Below are positions 1-11,036 of a DNA stretch of 64,000 bases, piece by piece. The stretch lies in the NCBI GenBank assembly GCA_029582155.1, contig CM055896.1, positions 8,760,482-8,824,481 on the forward strand, written 5' to 3'. Below the pieces are notes generated by a model. The model did not search any database. It was given only the letters and a program-made list of their open reading frames with translations, and was not told where the DNA came from. Both the position numbers and the translations under genes were made by a program. The DNA is from Panopea generosa (Eukaryota; Mollusca; Bivalvia; Adapedonta; Hiatellidae). Every line of letters begins with the position of its first letter. Position 1 is the first letter of the stretch.

Positions 1-251
1 TGCTGAGTATCACCACTGTTTATGACTTATATTCACCAACATATGTTTAGTTTATGAACTGCTTAGTGTAATATTTGAAGTTGTGAAAGAAAGTCGGAAA
101 ATTCATTTAATGTGCCGCTTACTTATTTTATAAACTTTTTGTTAGCCTTATCAAAAACATTGCTAGATGTGACAATTTATTCATACGAAATGCTTTAGAC
201 TTACGAAGGTTAGTGAAACAGGCCCCTGGGTTGGCTTATATTGAAATTTTT
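1..251. other. Unannotated AT-rich sequence at window edge
   Basis: No open frame and no tandem structure is visible. Around 205-227 the string TTAGTGAAACAGGCCCCTGG resembles the right end of the MITE8 element at 22.1 kb (TTTAGTGAAACTGGGTCC), so the edge of an old MITE8 relative may lie here. The left partner is not recognisable, so no element is claimed. Confidence 0.3.
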
Positions 252-512
252 CTAAAAAAAAATTTTTGAATGTGGTTTAACGCCATTTTCCATCACATTT
301 CAGGTTATATAAATTTTTATGGCATATCCAGTTTTATTGGTGAAGGAAAACCACGGACTGAGTCAAACTGAGTAGAACCACTGTCCTTCCGCAAGTATTA
401 AACTGGAAACTTTCTCACATAAATGTTTTGGAGCATGAGGAACTCAAACCTACAACCTTAGCGGTGAGAGGTAAGTGATCTTGAGATGGCGCCTTAGACC
501 ACTCGGCCTTTA
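252..512 (-). mobile_element. SINE3 copy (tRNA-Leu-like head)
   Basis: Read on the minus strand, the element starts with a tRNA-like head (GGCCGAGTGGTCTAAGGCGC, the typical start of a tRNA-Leu) and a B-box-like GTAGGTTTGAGTTCC. The body then contains GAGAAAGTTTCCAGTT, a block matching ACTCAGT..GGTTTTCCTTCACC and CTGGATATGCC, and ends near a T/A-rich tail. The same order recurs in about a dozen places in the window. The CTCAAGATC anticodon region and long variable arm fit tRNA-Leu(CAA). This is a non-autonomous retroposon with no coding capacity. Confidence 0.8.
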
Positions 513-1212
513 GAACCCTTTATATTGAGAAGAAGGGGAATGAGGGAACTATATGAATTATAGTGAGAGAGGGAATTAAGAAGAACAGGACACCATATAG
601 TTTCATATTGAACTGATAGGGAAAAAGGGAACCACAGCTAATATTGAACAAAAGAAACATAATGGAGCAGAGATATATCAAAATGAAAGGAGTATGCCGA
701 TTTGAGGACGGAATTAAACTAAAGGGAATTGCAGAATCTGACGTACTGCAATATATTTAGAATGCTGTGTTATTATTTAACTACACTTAATTATATCAAA
801 TATGTTTCATAAATGCCTCCTTTCATTTTACAGTAAAATTCTACCGAACTTAACAGTGGTAGTTTCATATCTGGTGAAAAATCGGTTAAGTACTTTATTC
901 ATAATTACAGCTACAAGTGGCAAGCCATTCCCAGTTATGTAACGCTGTACATGTATAACTTTAGGAAGTAGGAGTGTCACTCAGTTATCTCACTTCATCA
1001 TTCTACAATGTGTGTGAGGAGGGGGGGGGGGGAGAAACAGGAGTGTTACAGTACATGTCTTACATCTCACCTAGCACATCCTCTAACCCACATTACTATC
1101 TATTGTGTTACACAATATTTACTTTCATGAACATCAACAAATGAACTCCTTCCTTGTTGATACTCTTCATTATGTTCATCTACCACACCATTCCATATTT
1201 TCCCATCTCACC
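513..1212. other. Unannotated sequence with a G-run
   Basis: AT-rich sequence without long open frames or clear repeat-family matches inside the window. It contains an uninterrupted G-run at about 1020-1032. Confidence 0.4.
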
Positions 1213-1516
1213 CAGTGGGGTCCAATTAGCTCAGTTGGTAGCACATCTGACTCCAGGGGTTGTGAGTCGAATCTCAGCCTGGCCACAGTCTCCGAGATGA
1301 TTGATAAATTATACAAGGTTGCGTCTTATTATCATTAGTCTCTCACTGCTAATTCAAATGGGACTGATATCAGTTACTTGTGGAGATGGCATGTGCTCAA
1401 GTACTGGTTAACCATTCAGGTTCCCAGGAAACACTGGTTAGGTGAACTGATCATTTGTTAACCCTTGATGGCATAAAAAATGATGCTAAATATTCAATCA
1501 ATCAATTAATCAACTT
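1213..1516 (+). mobile_element. SINE1 copy, full length
   Basis: The tRNA-like head carries an A box (TTAGCTCAGTTGGTAGCAC) and a B-box-like GAGTCGAATCTCAGCC. The body runs through ATGATTGAT, TCATTAGTCTCTCACTGC, GGAGATGG, a GTACTGGTTAACC block and GATGGCATAAAAAATGATGC. The tail is AATATTCAATCAATCAATTAATCAA-like. CATCTCACCCA before the element and CATCTCACTCA after the tail form a likely target-site duplication with one mismatch, as expected for LINE-driven insertion. The whole 0.3-kb layout recurs in about ten copies. Confidence 0.85.
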
Positions 1517-1974
1517 CATCTCACTCACTCACTCCTCCATCACACTGTACGACTCCCACAAGTTCACCCCCACCCCCCACACACATTCTTATAAACTGAT
1601 GCCCATTTTTTCTAAATTTTCCTTCCCACACACACTTTCCTATCCTCCGCATTAAATATCATTGTAATAGCTATTTATAAACATTGTATAATTATTCCAG
1701 TTATAATGCTAATAAAACATTGCTATTTGTATTTATTTACCCAACCTGAACCGAGGGGGGTAGGTTGCCAAGGAAACACTTATTCACTTTTTTTTTTCTA
1801 TTTGCTTTTCAATTTTATGATTGTAACTTGTCATGTTTGCAAAAGTTTCCCAAATAAACCACAGAAACCAGGAAGCCCAGCAAATATTTATGAGATTCTT
1901 GGCTATAAAACACAGCGCAGCTTTTGAATAGCTGTAACAAACAACAGAATAGGCAAACTGAACATTCTGTAGCC

Positions 1975-2240
1975 CCCGAGATCAAGTCTACACCTTTCTA
2001 TATTATTTCTCTGTATTTAGAGGAAAGATCTAGGTCTGGTTTGCATGGTGTCAGCAAAATGTGACTGGGTAGGAGTCCATATCATGTTGCCATGAATGCC
2101 CCCACCGTACCAATTGAAAGTGACGCTATACACAATACAATACAATACAATACAATACATTACAATATAATACAATACAAAGCAATGCAATGCAACACAA
2201 CACAGTGCAACGCAACCAAATACAACACAATGCTATACAA
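1975..2240 (+). mobile_element. SINE2 fragment with (AATAC)n tail
   Basis: The stretch TTTAGAGGAAAGATCTAGGT..GTGTCAG..AATGTGACTGGG..CATATCATG matches the middle of SINE2 in the plus orientation. The head is missing and there is an internal deletion. After TTGAAAGTGACGCTATACAC comes a run of AATAC units (2131-2180) that decays into ACAAC-like units to 2240. The pentanucleotide is best read as the expanded 3' tail of the SINE. Confidence 0.6.
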
Positions 2241-2469
2241 TTTTTTCTTTAGTCACTCTTAACTCCCTTGAACAAACTGTTAAAACAAACCCATGTGATA
2301 AATGAATCAATGTTGATCAGTGCAGTGAAGTAACTGTTGTCATATCCGCTATCGCAATTGAATTATCAATCCACGTGTGGTTCTAGGGTGCCGAATAGGT
2401 AATGGAAAGTATAGGCCCACTGTAGCTTATGTATGTCACAAGATTGCAGGATAGAGTATTGGATAGAAT

Positions 2470-2762
2470 TCGTTCTTGCATCACTTTCAACAATTTTTCA
2501 GTTGTATAGCGACAGTGTCTACTTGAGACAGTAGTCTAAGCATTGCCATACTGGAGTACCATGTCAGACACATTGAATGATACCCCATGCAGTCACATTA
2601 TACAGACTCCAGGCATCTACAACTATAATCATCCTCTAAATTACTGAGTGCCAAGTGAGGATGCTTTTAGTACCATTTTTCTTTGGTATGACCCAGTCAG
2701 GACTGAGCCCATGACCTTCCGCATGTGAGGCTGACATTCTACCCTTAGATTACGGCTGCCAT
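2470..2762 (-). mobile_element. SINE2 copy (tRNA-Val-like head)
   Basis: On the minus strand the head lies at the right end (GGCAGCCGTAATCTAAGGGT, then a degenerate CCTCACATG anticodon region and a B-box-like TCATGGGCTCAGTCCTG). The body follows in SINE2 order: ACCAAAG, AGTACC.., TAATGTGACTG, GTATCATTC, GGCAATGC, ACTGTCTCAAGTAGACACTG and GTTGAAAGTGATGC. The copy is old and diverged, and its simple-repeat tail is lost. Confidence 0.75.
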
Positions 2763-3149
2763 ATTTAAGATAGAAATTACTGAATTGCTGCAGTTCTGCA
2801 AGTATCAAGATTCTAGGGTCATTCCACATATTCATTTTGTTTGTGTTGTTTTTCATATGTAAATTGGATGTTTTTGTACATGGACACTGAGCCTGAAATC
2901 TTCCTTCCTGTTTGTCTCATATATCCTTAATTTGTTGGAAATTAAAGAAGTTTAATATTGTTTCCATTTGAAGAAGAATGCAAATCAGGCAGTTTGGGTT
3001 ATCTGCACAAAGTAGTTAAGTATGTCAAAGTAGTAAAGATGTAGTTTTTCTGAACCCCACTATTCTTGCACATTGTGACCGATAGTAACTAACAATACTG
3101 ACTGGTCTGCCACAATTATTAGTGAGCTATAATGTAAATATATATAAAC

Positions 3150-3230
3150 TTTCTCTCCCTCCCTCTCTCCCTCCCTGCCTCTCTATCTTGCGCATGCACT
3201 CTCTCTCCCTCTCTCTCTCTCTCTCTCTCC
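3150..3230 (+). repeat. CT-rich microsatellite
   Basis: Runs of CT and CCCT units are interrupted once by a 20-bp non-repeat segment. There is no coding signal; the short open frame here is only the low-complexity run. Confidence 0.85.
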
Positions 3231-3679
3231 GATCATTCAACTGTTCGTTCAATCAAACTTGTAAACAGCACCATAAAATGCTAAATTATAAAGACAAGTT
3301 TCTTCACATAACTGATATCAACAAGATATGATTAATTGCCATATTTCTGACTATGCTAAGTCTATGATTTCACTAATTCCTGTTTGACAGTCCATAAAAC
3401 CAAGTTTACTCCAATGCACTGTCAGAATAATCTCTAAACTAACCAGAATTGTGACAAATTATTGGCAGGTCAAGTGAGGGCAGCGATAAGACAGCCCACC
3501 AGCAGAGAGTGGGTTTCTCTCTTCCGGGTAGCAACAAGAAGAAAGACAAAAATGAGTTATGAATAATAGATTATATCACCTGACATTATTAAATGACATC
3601 AAAACAGAATTTCAATAGTATAACCACTGACACCCAAATATTGGACGAGTTCATCAATTTTCATTTAACAAAGAAGACA

Positions 3680-4235
3680 CTAAAACTAGAAATGTTTCCA
3701 TGTAGGACATGGATGACGCTACATACGTTATTGATTTTTTACAAAAATAAAGTAACAAAGGGGCTATAACTCTTGTTAAATTTGACTGACATTGATAAAT
3801 ATCGAGTTTAGCCCGAATTTTGAAAGTATAAAACTAACTAAATTTATACCCCCTTTCATAAGTTATTCATCAAAAACCATTTTTTACCAAAATTAAGTTA
3901 AGAAGTTAAGAAAAAGAAACAACTCTTGTTAAGTTTTACGGACATTGACAAATATCGAATCCCTTTGGAAGTTACTCAGCAGAAACCAATGATTTCAAAA
4001 AGGGGCCTTAACTCTTGTAAAAATTGACCAATGCATACCAGTATATTTTAAAATATAAAATATCTTGGTCAACTAACTACTGTCAATGACAATTTTGATA
4101 AGACTGCATCAAAATCCTATTTAGAATATTATATATCTACATTATGCAAATATGATATCAAAATACCCCAGTACATTTACTGACCCATAATTTCTTCCTT
4201 CTTTGTAAAAGGGCAACAACTCATGTTAAAGGTTG
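3680..4235 (+). repeat. Dispersed 'GGGCTATAACTC' repeat block
   Basis: The block starts with AGAAATGTTTCCATGTAGGA and contains three diverged iterations of a motif like AAAGGGGCTATAACTCTTGT, each followed by an AAATTTGACTGACATTGATA-like segment. A related block occurs at 23380-23660 (AGAAATGTGTCCATAGGACA). I associate such blocks with dispersed repeats of bivalve genomes. No transposase or reverse transcriptase frame is visible. Confidence 0.5.
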
Positions 4236-4524
4236 AGAGGCATCATGTTTCCCATATTCATGGTCATATTTAACAGGAAGTGTAACAGATTTTTTATTTT
4301 CAACCGTTTTTGTAGCTGTGATAGATACAATTTCAAAGAAATATTGACTGCACTTTTTTTTAAGAAGTCTCACCCATATTTTCAAAATAAGCACTTCACG
4401 GATTTAATAATAATAAAAAAAACAACCGAGTTCCTGATGGTAATACCTTGAGGTTAATCTTTCATACTATTATATGATCATAGCTGTAAAACTTCATTAA
4501 TTTATTTAAGCTCAATTGTAAAGA

Positions 4525-4667
4525 AATCTCAAAGCTTATATGAACGTTCTCAATTCCGTTCCTGGGTAGAACCAGTACTGAGTTTTGTTTTTCGTAAGGC
4601 ATAGGTCGAACCCGTAAATTGGTATGAGTGGGACACGAGTAAATTTTTAACATTACTGCGCTTTCCT
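4525..4667 (-). mobile_element. SINE4 copy, degraded
   Basis: On the minus strand the piece reads through a B-box-like ACGGGTTCGACC, then CTCAGTACTGGTTCTACCCA and GGAACGGAATTGAG. This is the shared SINE4 body (TGGTTCTACCCAGGAA). The tRNA-like 5' part is poorly preserved. MITE1 sits directly at its 5' side. Confidence 0.5.
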
Positions 4668-4670
4668 TTA

Positions 4671-4837
4671 GGCCATCATAAATTAATTGCTTGATTATTA
4701 CCCATATTTTTCTTAAAAAGTGAAAGTGGGGGTGGGGATTTTGTTATTTGATTTTTTTTATGAAAATAATAAGAGTCCAGGCGGCATGTTTTAGAGGCGA
4801 GCGGGGATGATCATTTAGCAATTAATTTACAATGGCC
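4671..4837. mobile_element. MITE1 copy (PIF/Harbinger-like, TTA target site)
   Basis: A 167-bp element with terminal inverted repeats GGCCATCATAAATTAATTGC on the left and the complement of ATTTACAATGGCC on the right. The inversion continues inward through ATTATTACCCATATTTTTCT. It is flanked by TTA on both sides (4668-4670 and 4838-4840). Three more copies share the ends and the TTA/TAA flank. A trinucleotide TTA/TAA duplication is the hallmark of PIF/Harbinger elements. No transposase is present. Confidence 0.8.
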
Positions 4838-4859
4838 TTAATGGTCCTAGTAACAAATG

Positions 4860-5015
4860 GTGATGTTAATTAAAGTTGAAGTGCAGTGTCCTTGACCAAG
4901 ACACTTTATCCACATTTACTTGGTACCCAGGTTCTAATCAGGAAGAATATGAGTGTAGAAACTTCAGTTGTAAGTACATGTACTTGTTTCACAATCGAAG
5001 TAAAATAAATAAACA
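4860..5015 (+). mobile_element. SINE4 body and tail
   Basis: GTGTCCTTGACCAAGACACT, TTTATCCACATTTACTTGGT and CAGGTTCTAATCAGGAAG are followed by the SINE4 tail TTTCACAATCGAAGTAAAAT and AAATAAAC. The same body and tail occur at 33.2-33.4 and 35.7-35.9 kb. The GTGTCCTTGA..AAGACACTT hairpin motif resembles a conserved central domain of many animal SINEs. The tRNA head is absent or degraded. Confidence 0.65.
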
Positions 5016-5255
5016 TGACATAATACCTCTCTTGATATATGGTAGTCCCCTGATGCTCATCCTTGCGTCAGGACCTTGGTGACCCGCGTGATCGTTCATG
5101 TGTACGTCCGTGACGTCGTACCATGGTGGTGGACTAGATTTTTTATTGACTGACAGGTCTACTGGCTCTGTTTGCAGTGGCTGAAAGTATATGTTTATAT
5201 ATGGATATATTTAAAAGTAGATATTTCATAAATGTACATGGAAACAATTTCCAAC

Positions 5256-5613
5256 AAACATTTGTGTATTGTGTATTGAAATAATTGCAAGTAGACATTT
5301 GTGCATTGACATAATTGCAAGTAGACATTTGTGTATTGATACAATTGCAAGAAGACATTTGTACAATGACATTATTGCAAGAAGACATTTGTGCATTGAC
5401 ACAATTGCAAGTAGACATTTGTGTATTGACATAATTGCAATTAGACATTTGTGCATTGGCATAATTGCAATTAGACATTTGTGCATTGGCATAATTGCAA
5501 GTAGACATTGGTGCATTGGCATAATTGCAAGTATACATTTGTACATAGAAATAATTGCATGTAGGCATTTGTACATGGAAATAACTTAGAGTAGGCATTT
5601 ATACAAGGACATA
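5256..5613 (+). repeat. 30-bp minisatellite, about 12 units
   Basis: The unit contains CATTTGTGCATTGACATAAT and TGCAAGTAGA and repeats every 30 bp with light substitution. Because 30 is a multiple of three and the unit lacks stops in some frames, open frames of up to 151 codons appear on both strands; they are not genes. Confidence 0.95.
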
Positions 5614-5634
5614 AATAATAGACACTGTGACTGT

Positions 5635-5845
5635 TTAACCCTTTATTCCATAGATACGCGTTTTCCCACACCAATCACAGAAGGCCTTTGAAAACAGTGC
5701 AGTAACAAGCAATCTGAACACTTCCTGCACTGTTTTCCACTCTGTCGGTTAATATAAACATAATTCACCCATTACTGATATGTGGTGAATTAATGCTTTC
5801 AATATAAGAGGTGTCCAAAGGCATCTATATGAAATAAAGGGTTAA
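5635..5845 (+). mobile_element. MITE3 copy (piggyBac-like, TTAA target site)
   Basis: TTAA, CCCTTTATTCCATAGAT on the left and ATATGAAATAAAGGG, TTAA on the right. The ends are inverted repeats with a TTAA duplication, the pattern of piggyBac elements. The centre carries the AACAGTGCAG..CTGCACTGTT hairpin found in the other copies, here with one arm shortened. There is no coding capacity. Confidence 0.85.
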
Positions 5846-6814
5846 AAAGACAGATGGAAATGCCTTTATAAATTTGCCTTAAATTATATTCTGACTACAA
5901 GAAGGATCTTTCTTTTTTATTTAAATATATTCACAACATTTAAAAGGTATAATCACTTCAATTTAGCAGCTCAGCCAAACACCCGGACATGCTCTTACAC
6001 TGTGTCCACCAGTTAGACCCCGTTGCCCGCACTGACCCTGTTACTATGTACAAGTATGGGATCATTATGCCATATAAAGGTATAAACAAAATCACATACA
6101 TCTACATACTGTCACTCCAAACCACACCTCCGTAAGCCGTGGGGGGCTTAGAAAACAGATTTAGATTACAACAGTGTTATCCACCTTTTATACAGAATGA
6201 CAAGGCATTTTAAATATTATCAATTGCCAGTTGACTCTAATAGACAGAGATCATTCAAATATTTGGCAAAACTAATATTTCAGTTTGGGTTATACTATTA
6301 TAGCAGATTATGATTTGATAAAGAAGAGATCTTTTCTTAATTTTAGAATAATCCACTACCAATGCATTTCCTTAAAACCCATATATCGGACTTAACAGTA
6401 AAGCGTTTGTGTCACTATACGCTTCGTTTTTTCTTTAAAATTCTTGAATAAACTTAAAATACTTGTAAATACCTTTTATCCAGTTTAAGTATTTTACGGT
6501 CTGATTCCCTTTATATTTGTGTGTACAGCAGACGACAAAAGAATGACTTACTCATTGTGTCCTTGCAATTTTTAGGTGACACCTTTTTAAGTGTTTTTTT
6601 TTTCCATTTTAAATAGAAAATTAATTATGCATAATATTACGTATGTTAGACATGCTTCAAGGATTTCTGCAAAAAACAATTAATTGATTTTACTAGTACT
6701 GAATTTGCAGATAAGATGGAAAAAGTATTCCAATGGTGCAACCACAGACAGAAACATATGGTTATACAACACTATCTTAACCATTTAGTTTATAATTATA
6801 TCATTTTATTATAG
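5846..6814. other. Unannotated sequence
   Basis: Unique-looking AT-rich sequence without a supported gene. Slightly more GC-rich pieces occur near 5985-6150 (CCCGGACATGCTC, CCGTAAGCCGTGGGGGGC), but no exon with good splice sites could be read there. Confidence 0.4.
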
Positions 6815-6985
6815 CTAATTTGCAACTAAGCTCAAAGCTTGTTTAAATCACATTCTTGTCCATTTCCTAGATAGAACCAGTACATGTACTGAGTTTATGA
6901 GGTCATCAGGTATGGCATGAGATTGAACCCATGACCTTCGCTTGAGTGGCTTATATTCTATCCACTGCACTACTGCCTGGCAGCT
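6815..6985 (-). mobile_element. SINE4-like copy
   Basis: On the minus strand: CAGGCAGTAGTGCAGTGGAT (A-box region), AAGGTCATGGGTTCAATC (B box), then ACTGGTTCTATCTAGGAA and GTGATTTAAACAAGC. The body motif matches SINE4, but the tRNA head differs from that of the 15.2-kb copy, so this may be a subfamily. Confidence 0.6.
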
Positions 6986-7049
6986 TAAAATCAACCATTG
7001 AACATATTCCTTTGTTTCTTTAACATGCTCAGATATCTTTATACTCAAA

Positions 7050-7850
7050 TAATACTAATGGTTGCCTAGTGCATTAATTGAAATGACTTGATCTTTTTTT
7101 GTTAAAATTAAACTTAATATGACATTAAATTTTTTTTACATAAAATCAGACAAAAATTATCAAATATTTTTGTCTGATTAAACTTTATGAAGCATCAGAA
7201 CATTTTTAATTGAATCCTGGAATTTCAAAAAAAAATAAAATAAATAATACATGAAGACATTATTAGGAAAGGTTATTGCCTAAAAATAATCAAAGACAAT
7301 CAAGTGTTGCATGTCAGTACATAAGTGTTTTGCCATATCTGACAAACACTTAATGACATATCAGAAAAACAATTAATCGTGATGGGCTAGAAGTGCACCA
7401 TGTACAACAAAACTTAAAATACCCATTAAAATGTAAACAAGAAAAGTTGCTTAAAACTAACACTTCAAGTGCCAATAATCACAAGGAATTTCTACAACCT
7501 AATAAGTTTCTATTATAGACTCTTCTATGTTTGTTTTTGGACCATTCCATTACCATGGAGAAGGGGTGTTACTGACTGAGAGCCAAATAAAGTAGACTAG
7601 ATCAGGTGGTGTACATTGTCTGCAGATGGTATGATTGAGTGAACAGCAAGTAGCGAGTTAGACAGTCGACAAGTTAGCTTGTTTTTTGTGATCAAATGAC
7701 AGAAATAAGATCACATCGCTGAGTTTGACTAATCTGTCAAGATTGTATCGAGAAACGATTGGGATGATATTGGGTGACACCGACTGTGGATCTACAAATT
7801 GATGACAGTTTCCATAACTGTTGGACACCAGGTCATATTATTTAGTTACA
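7050..7850. other. Unannotated AT-rich sequence
   Basis: No gene or repeat-family match is seen. There is a local inverted repeat around 7135-7180 (ACATAAAATCAGACAAAAAT and ATTTTTGTCTGATT..). Confidence 0.4.
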
Positions 7851-7852
7851 AA

Positions 7853-7975
7853 CATAGAGAGAGAGCCACACACACAGATATATTGAGAGATAAATAGACA
7901 TACTGAGTGAGAGACAGACATACTGAGAGACAAACTGAGGGACATACTGAGAGAGAGAGAGAGAGACAGAGAGAC

Positions 7976-8073
<98 letters not shown>

Positions 8074-8075
8074 TA
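7853..8075 (+). repeat. (GA)n and (GACA)n microsatellite
   Basis: A long run of GA and GACA units, ending in a pure (CAGA)n stretch at about 8035-8073. It abuts the donor side of the candidate exon at 8099-8196. Confidence 0.95.
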
Positions 8076-8098
8076 AGGGATAAAGACAACATTCTTAC

Positions 8099-8196
8099 CA
8101 AAGAATAAGGGAATGTGAAGCCATAATAGTGTGGTGAGGTATGATGCCGGTAAGGAATAAAAGGCACTTCATCTCCATACATCAGATGCATGATTG
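8099..8196 (-). CDS. Candidate orphan exon, protein unknown
   Basis: On the minus strand an open stretch begins with ATG at 8191 and reads 31 codons, starting MHLMYGDEVPFIPYRHHTSP and ending in YYGFTFPYSL. It ends exactly at a strong donor (TTTG|GTAAGAAT). The residue mix (His, Tyr, Pro, Phe) is more protein-like than the surroundings. An acceptor AACAG|CAATC precedes the ATG but its pyrimidine tract is poor, so the ATG could also be a true start. The strand matches the multi-exon gene further right. The phase after that gene's last visible exon does not connect directly, so another exon would be needed between them. The (GA)n run follows in the presumed intron. This could be chance. Confidence 0.3.
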
Positions 8197-8199
8197 CTG

Positions 8200-9150
8200 T
8201 TTTTTAATTTCTGTTCTTTTCCCACTGTTCAAAAAGATTCATCCAATACCCCACAGAATTAATCCTCCAATATCTTTCTCCCTATAAAACCTCAAGCACT
8301 TTAATAATAATCCTGTATCACATTAATTAACAGTGATATCCAATTTTATGATTCCACAATGTTTGATCTCAAAAACCAATTAATTTGATTTTTTTTTTCT
8401 TCAAACCATTAATTAATAAATTAATTTCTAACAGTAAAACCACTTCTGTTTCATAATATCACTAAAACCAAACTGACTGTTCCAACGCAGTAATCCTCTT
8501 TTCGCGACACATAAATAATCACTTCTGCCTCAAACCAGCTCAAAACGTAATTATAATTCTTCCAGGTTATAAATACAGCTAAATTTATCCAAAAGCAGAA
8601 TTTCTTAAACTAGCCACAACAAAAACAGGTAAATCCTACGCTACTATAGTTTAATAGATGCCATGCTTCCTATCTACACATAAATTAAGCGCGTCCCACA
8701 CGATGACTCGAATATAAACATTATGATTGGGCACAGTTTTACAACCCTGGTTATACTACGTACACGACTTCCTAGTACTTAGCCATTGTGACCACGCTTA
8801 TTTCATCTTTTGTATTTCTGATGTATCATTATATGTGAAGAAGAGGTATCAGTCCATGGATGATAATATGCGAGGAGTGAATAGTGTACCAGTCTGCTGA
8901 GCATTCAGTAGGCGTGTTGTGTTGCCCGAGTTTGGGAAAAGAGAGGTGTGGGTTTATTCAGCCGTGGCCTACATGTCAATGATGCATAATAATATTAAGT
9001 GGGAGAAACTTGATGATAAATCTGTAAATCTTATAAAGGTTTTCAAAATTATTTTATTTTATCAAGAAAATATTTAACAGATTAAACTAATCTGCTGCAA
9101 GGTCCATATTTTCATAGTCAGGAAGCTGGGTACAAGACACTCTTACTCTG
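8200..9150. other. Unannotated sequence
   Basis: Mostly AT-rich, with a less AT-rich patch at about 8640-8960. No open frame over 60 codons and no SINE or MITE match was found. Confidence 0.4.
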
Positions 9151-9156
9151 TAAGGG

Positions 9157-9252
9157 ATCCTCCGTGGCAGAGTGGCCCAAGGTGCCGTCTCAAGATCACT
9201 TACCTCTCACCGCTAAAGTCGTAGGTTCGAGTCCCCTTCGTTCCAAAAAGTC
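9157..9252 (+). mobile_element. SINE3 head only
   Basis: CCGTGGCAGAGTGGCCCAAG (A box), GCCGTCTCAAGATCACTTAC, CTCTCACCGC and GTAGGTTCGAGTCCCC (B box, well kept). The SINE3 body is absent. The 25-bp minisatellite begins about 55 bp further on, so the array may have replaced or displaced the body. Confidence 0.7.
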
Positions 9253-9305
9253 TGTCCTAGTATTTTGGAAATTTACATGATAGGGAGAGCTGTTTATGGT
9301 TTCCG

Positions 9306-10571
9306 GATTCCGCTGTGTCCTTGGTTCCTGCATTCCTTTCTGACCTTCTTTCTTGGATTCCTTTTTTTCCCTTGGTTTATGAATTCCTTTTTGTCCTTGA
9401 TTCTTGGATTCCTTTTTGTCCTTGACTCTTGGATTCCAATGTGTCCTTGACTATTGGATTCCTTTTTGTCCTTGGATTCCTTTTTGTCCTTGGTTCTTGG
9501 ATTCCTTTTTGTCCTTGATTCTTGGATTCCATTGTGTCCTTGATTCATGGATTCCTTTTTTCCTTGATTCTTGGATTCCTTTTTGTTCTTGACTCTTGGA
9601 TTCCTCTTAGTCATTCTCAGATGTCTTTGGAGTCCTTGATTCTTGGTTTCATGTGTCCTTGGTTGTTGAATTCCTTTGTGTAATTGATTCTTGAATTCTT
9701 TTGTGTCCTTTATTCTTGGATTTCTTTGTTTCCTTCACTTTTGGATTCCTTTAAGTCCTTGATTCTTAAATGACTATGTGTCCTTTGTTCTTGTATTCCT
9801 TTGTGTCCTTGATTCTCAAATTTCTTTGTGTCCTTGGTTCTCAGACTTCTATGTGTTCTTGGTTCTAAGACTTCTATGCGTCCTTAGTTCTTGGACTTAT
9901 ATATGTTCTTGGTTATTAGACTTCCATGTGTCCTTGGTTCTTTGACTTCTATGTCTCCTTGGTTCTCAGAGTTCTATGTGTCCTTGGTTCCTAAACTTCT
10001 ATGTGTCCTTAGTTCTCAGACTTATACATGTTCTTGGTTATTAGACTTCTATGTGTCCTTGGTTCTTGGACTTCTATGTGTCCTTGGTTTCTGAACATCT
10101 TTGTGTCCTTGGTTCTTTGATTTCTATGTCTCCTTGGTTCTCAGAGTTCTATGTGTCCTTGGTTCCTAAACTTCTATGTGTCCTTAGTTCTCGGACTTAT
10201 ACATGTTCTTGGTTATTAGACTTCTATGTGTCCTTGGTTCTTGGACTTCTATGTGTCCTTGGTTTCTGAACATCTTTGTGTCCTTGGTTATTGGACTTCT
10301 GTGTACTTGGTGTCTGAACTTCTTTGTGTCATTGGGTCTCGATTTTCTATGTGTCCTTTGTTCTCAGACTTCTATGTGTCCTTGGTTCTCAGACTTCTAT
10401 GTGTTCTTGGTTCTCAAACTTCTACTTCCTTGGTTCAAAGATTTCATTATGTCATTGGTTGTTTTGTGTCCTTTAATTATATCTTTCTTTATTATCTATA
10501 CATTTATCAGAGAGAATGCATTGGATTTTGTTATTGGATTCCTTTGTGCCCATGTGTCTTTGGTTTACAGA
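9306..10571 (+). repeat. 25-bp minisatellite, about 50 units, with higher-order repeat
   Basis: The unit contains GTCCTTGGTTCTTGGATTCC (left half) or GTCCTTGGTTCTCAGACTTC (right half). The two variants divide the array near 9840. At 9967-10112 a block of seven units recurs at 10142-10290, a spacing of exactly 175 bp, so a higher-order repeat is forming. Overlapping open frames in several phases are products of the period and are not genes. Confidence 0.95.
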
Positions 10572-10599
10572 CCTTTGTAACATATTGAACTTGTGACAG

Positions 10600-11036
10600 A
10601 ATGTAAGAGATGAGTATGGTTCTCAGATTTCTTTGTTTCCTTGGTTCCCAGTTTCGTTTGTGCTTTTAGTTTATACTTTTCTGACATATTGAACTTTGAC
10701 AGAATGTAAGATGTTAACAATTTGTATATGTTAATGAACCTTAAAAGCAGATACTGAAATCAATCAATCTATGACATGGGGGTCAGTCCATGTGGACCAT
10801 GAACAACCATTATCCTCTAATAACTGTCACACACTGCTGCTATCATCAAGCCCACACCACACACACTCCCTCCCATACACAAACAGAGGACTTTTTCCCT
10901 GTAAATATGGGAAGAAGCTCAAGCCTTTGAGATTGGGAAAAAACAGCATGACAATGATTTGAGAGGAAATTGGGATTGCAAACTCCATTGGGAAAAGAAG
11001 AAGCAAAATAGTGGCCTCTGTTTAATAAGGTAAAAA
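10600..11036. other. Unannotated sequence
   Basis: The first part repeats a decayed end of the array (10615-10720, ACATATTGAACTTTGACAGAATGTAAG twice). The remainder is unremarkable. Confidence 0.4.

Noticed and set aside
1105-1338. 77-codon frame
   Set aside because: It overlaps the SINE1 head; the reading is accidental, as for the frames in the SINE1 copies at 20.0, 37.7 and 42.3 kb.
5256-5613. CRISPR-like array of regular repeats
   Set aside because: The repeats are directly adjacent with no unique spacers, and the context is a eukaryotic genome. The same applies to the arrays at 17.9 and 48.6 kb.
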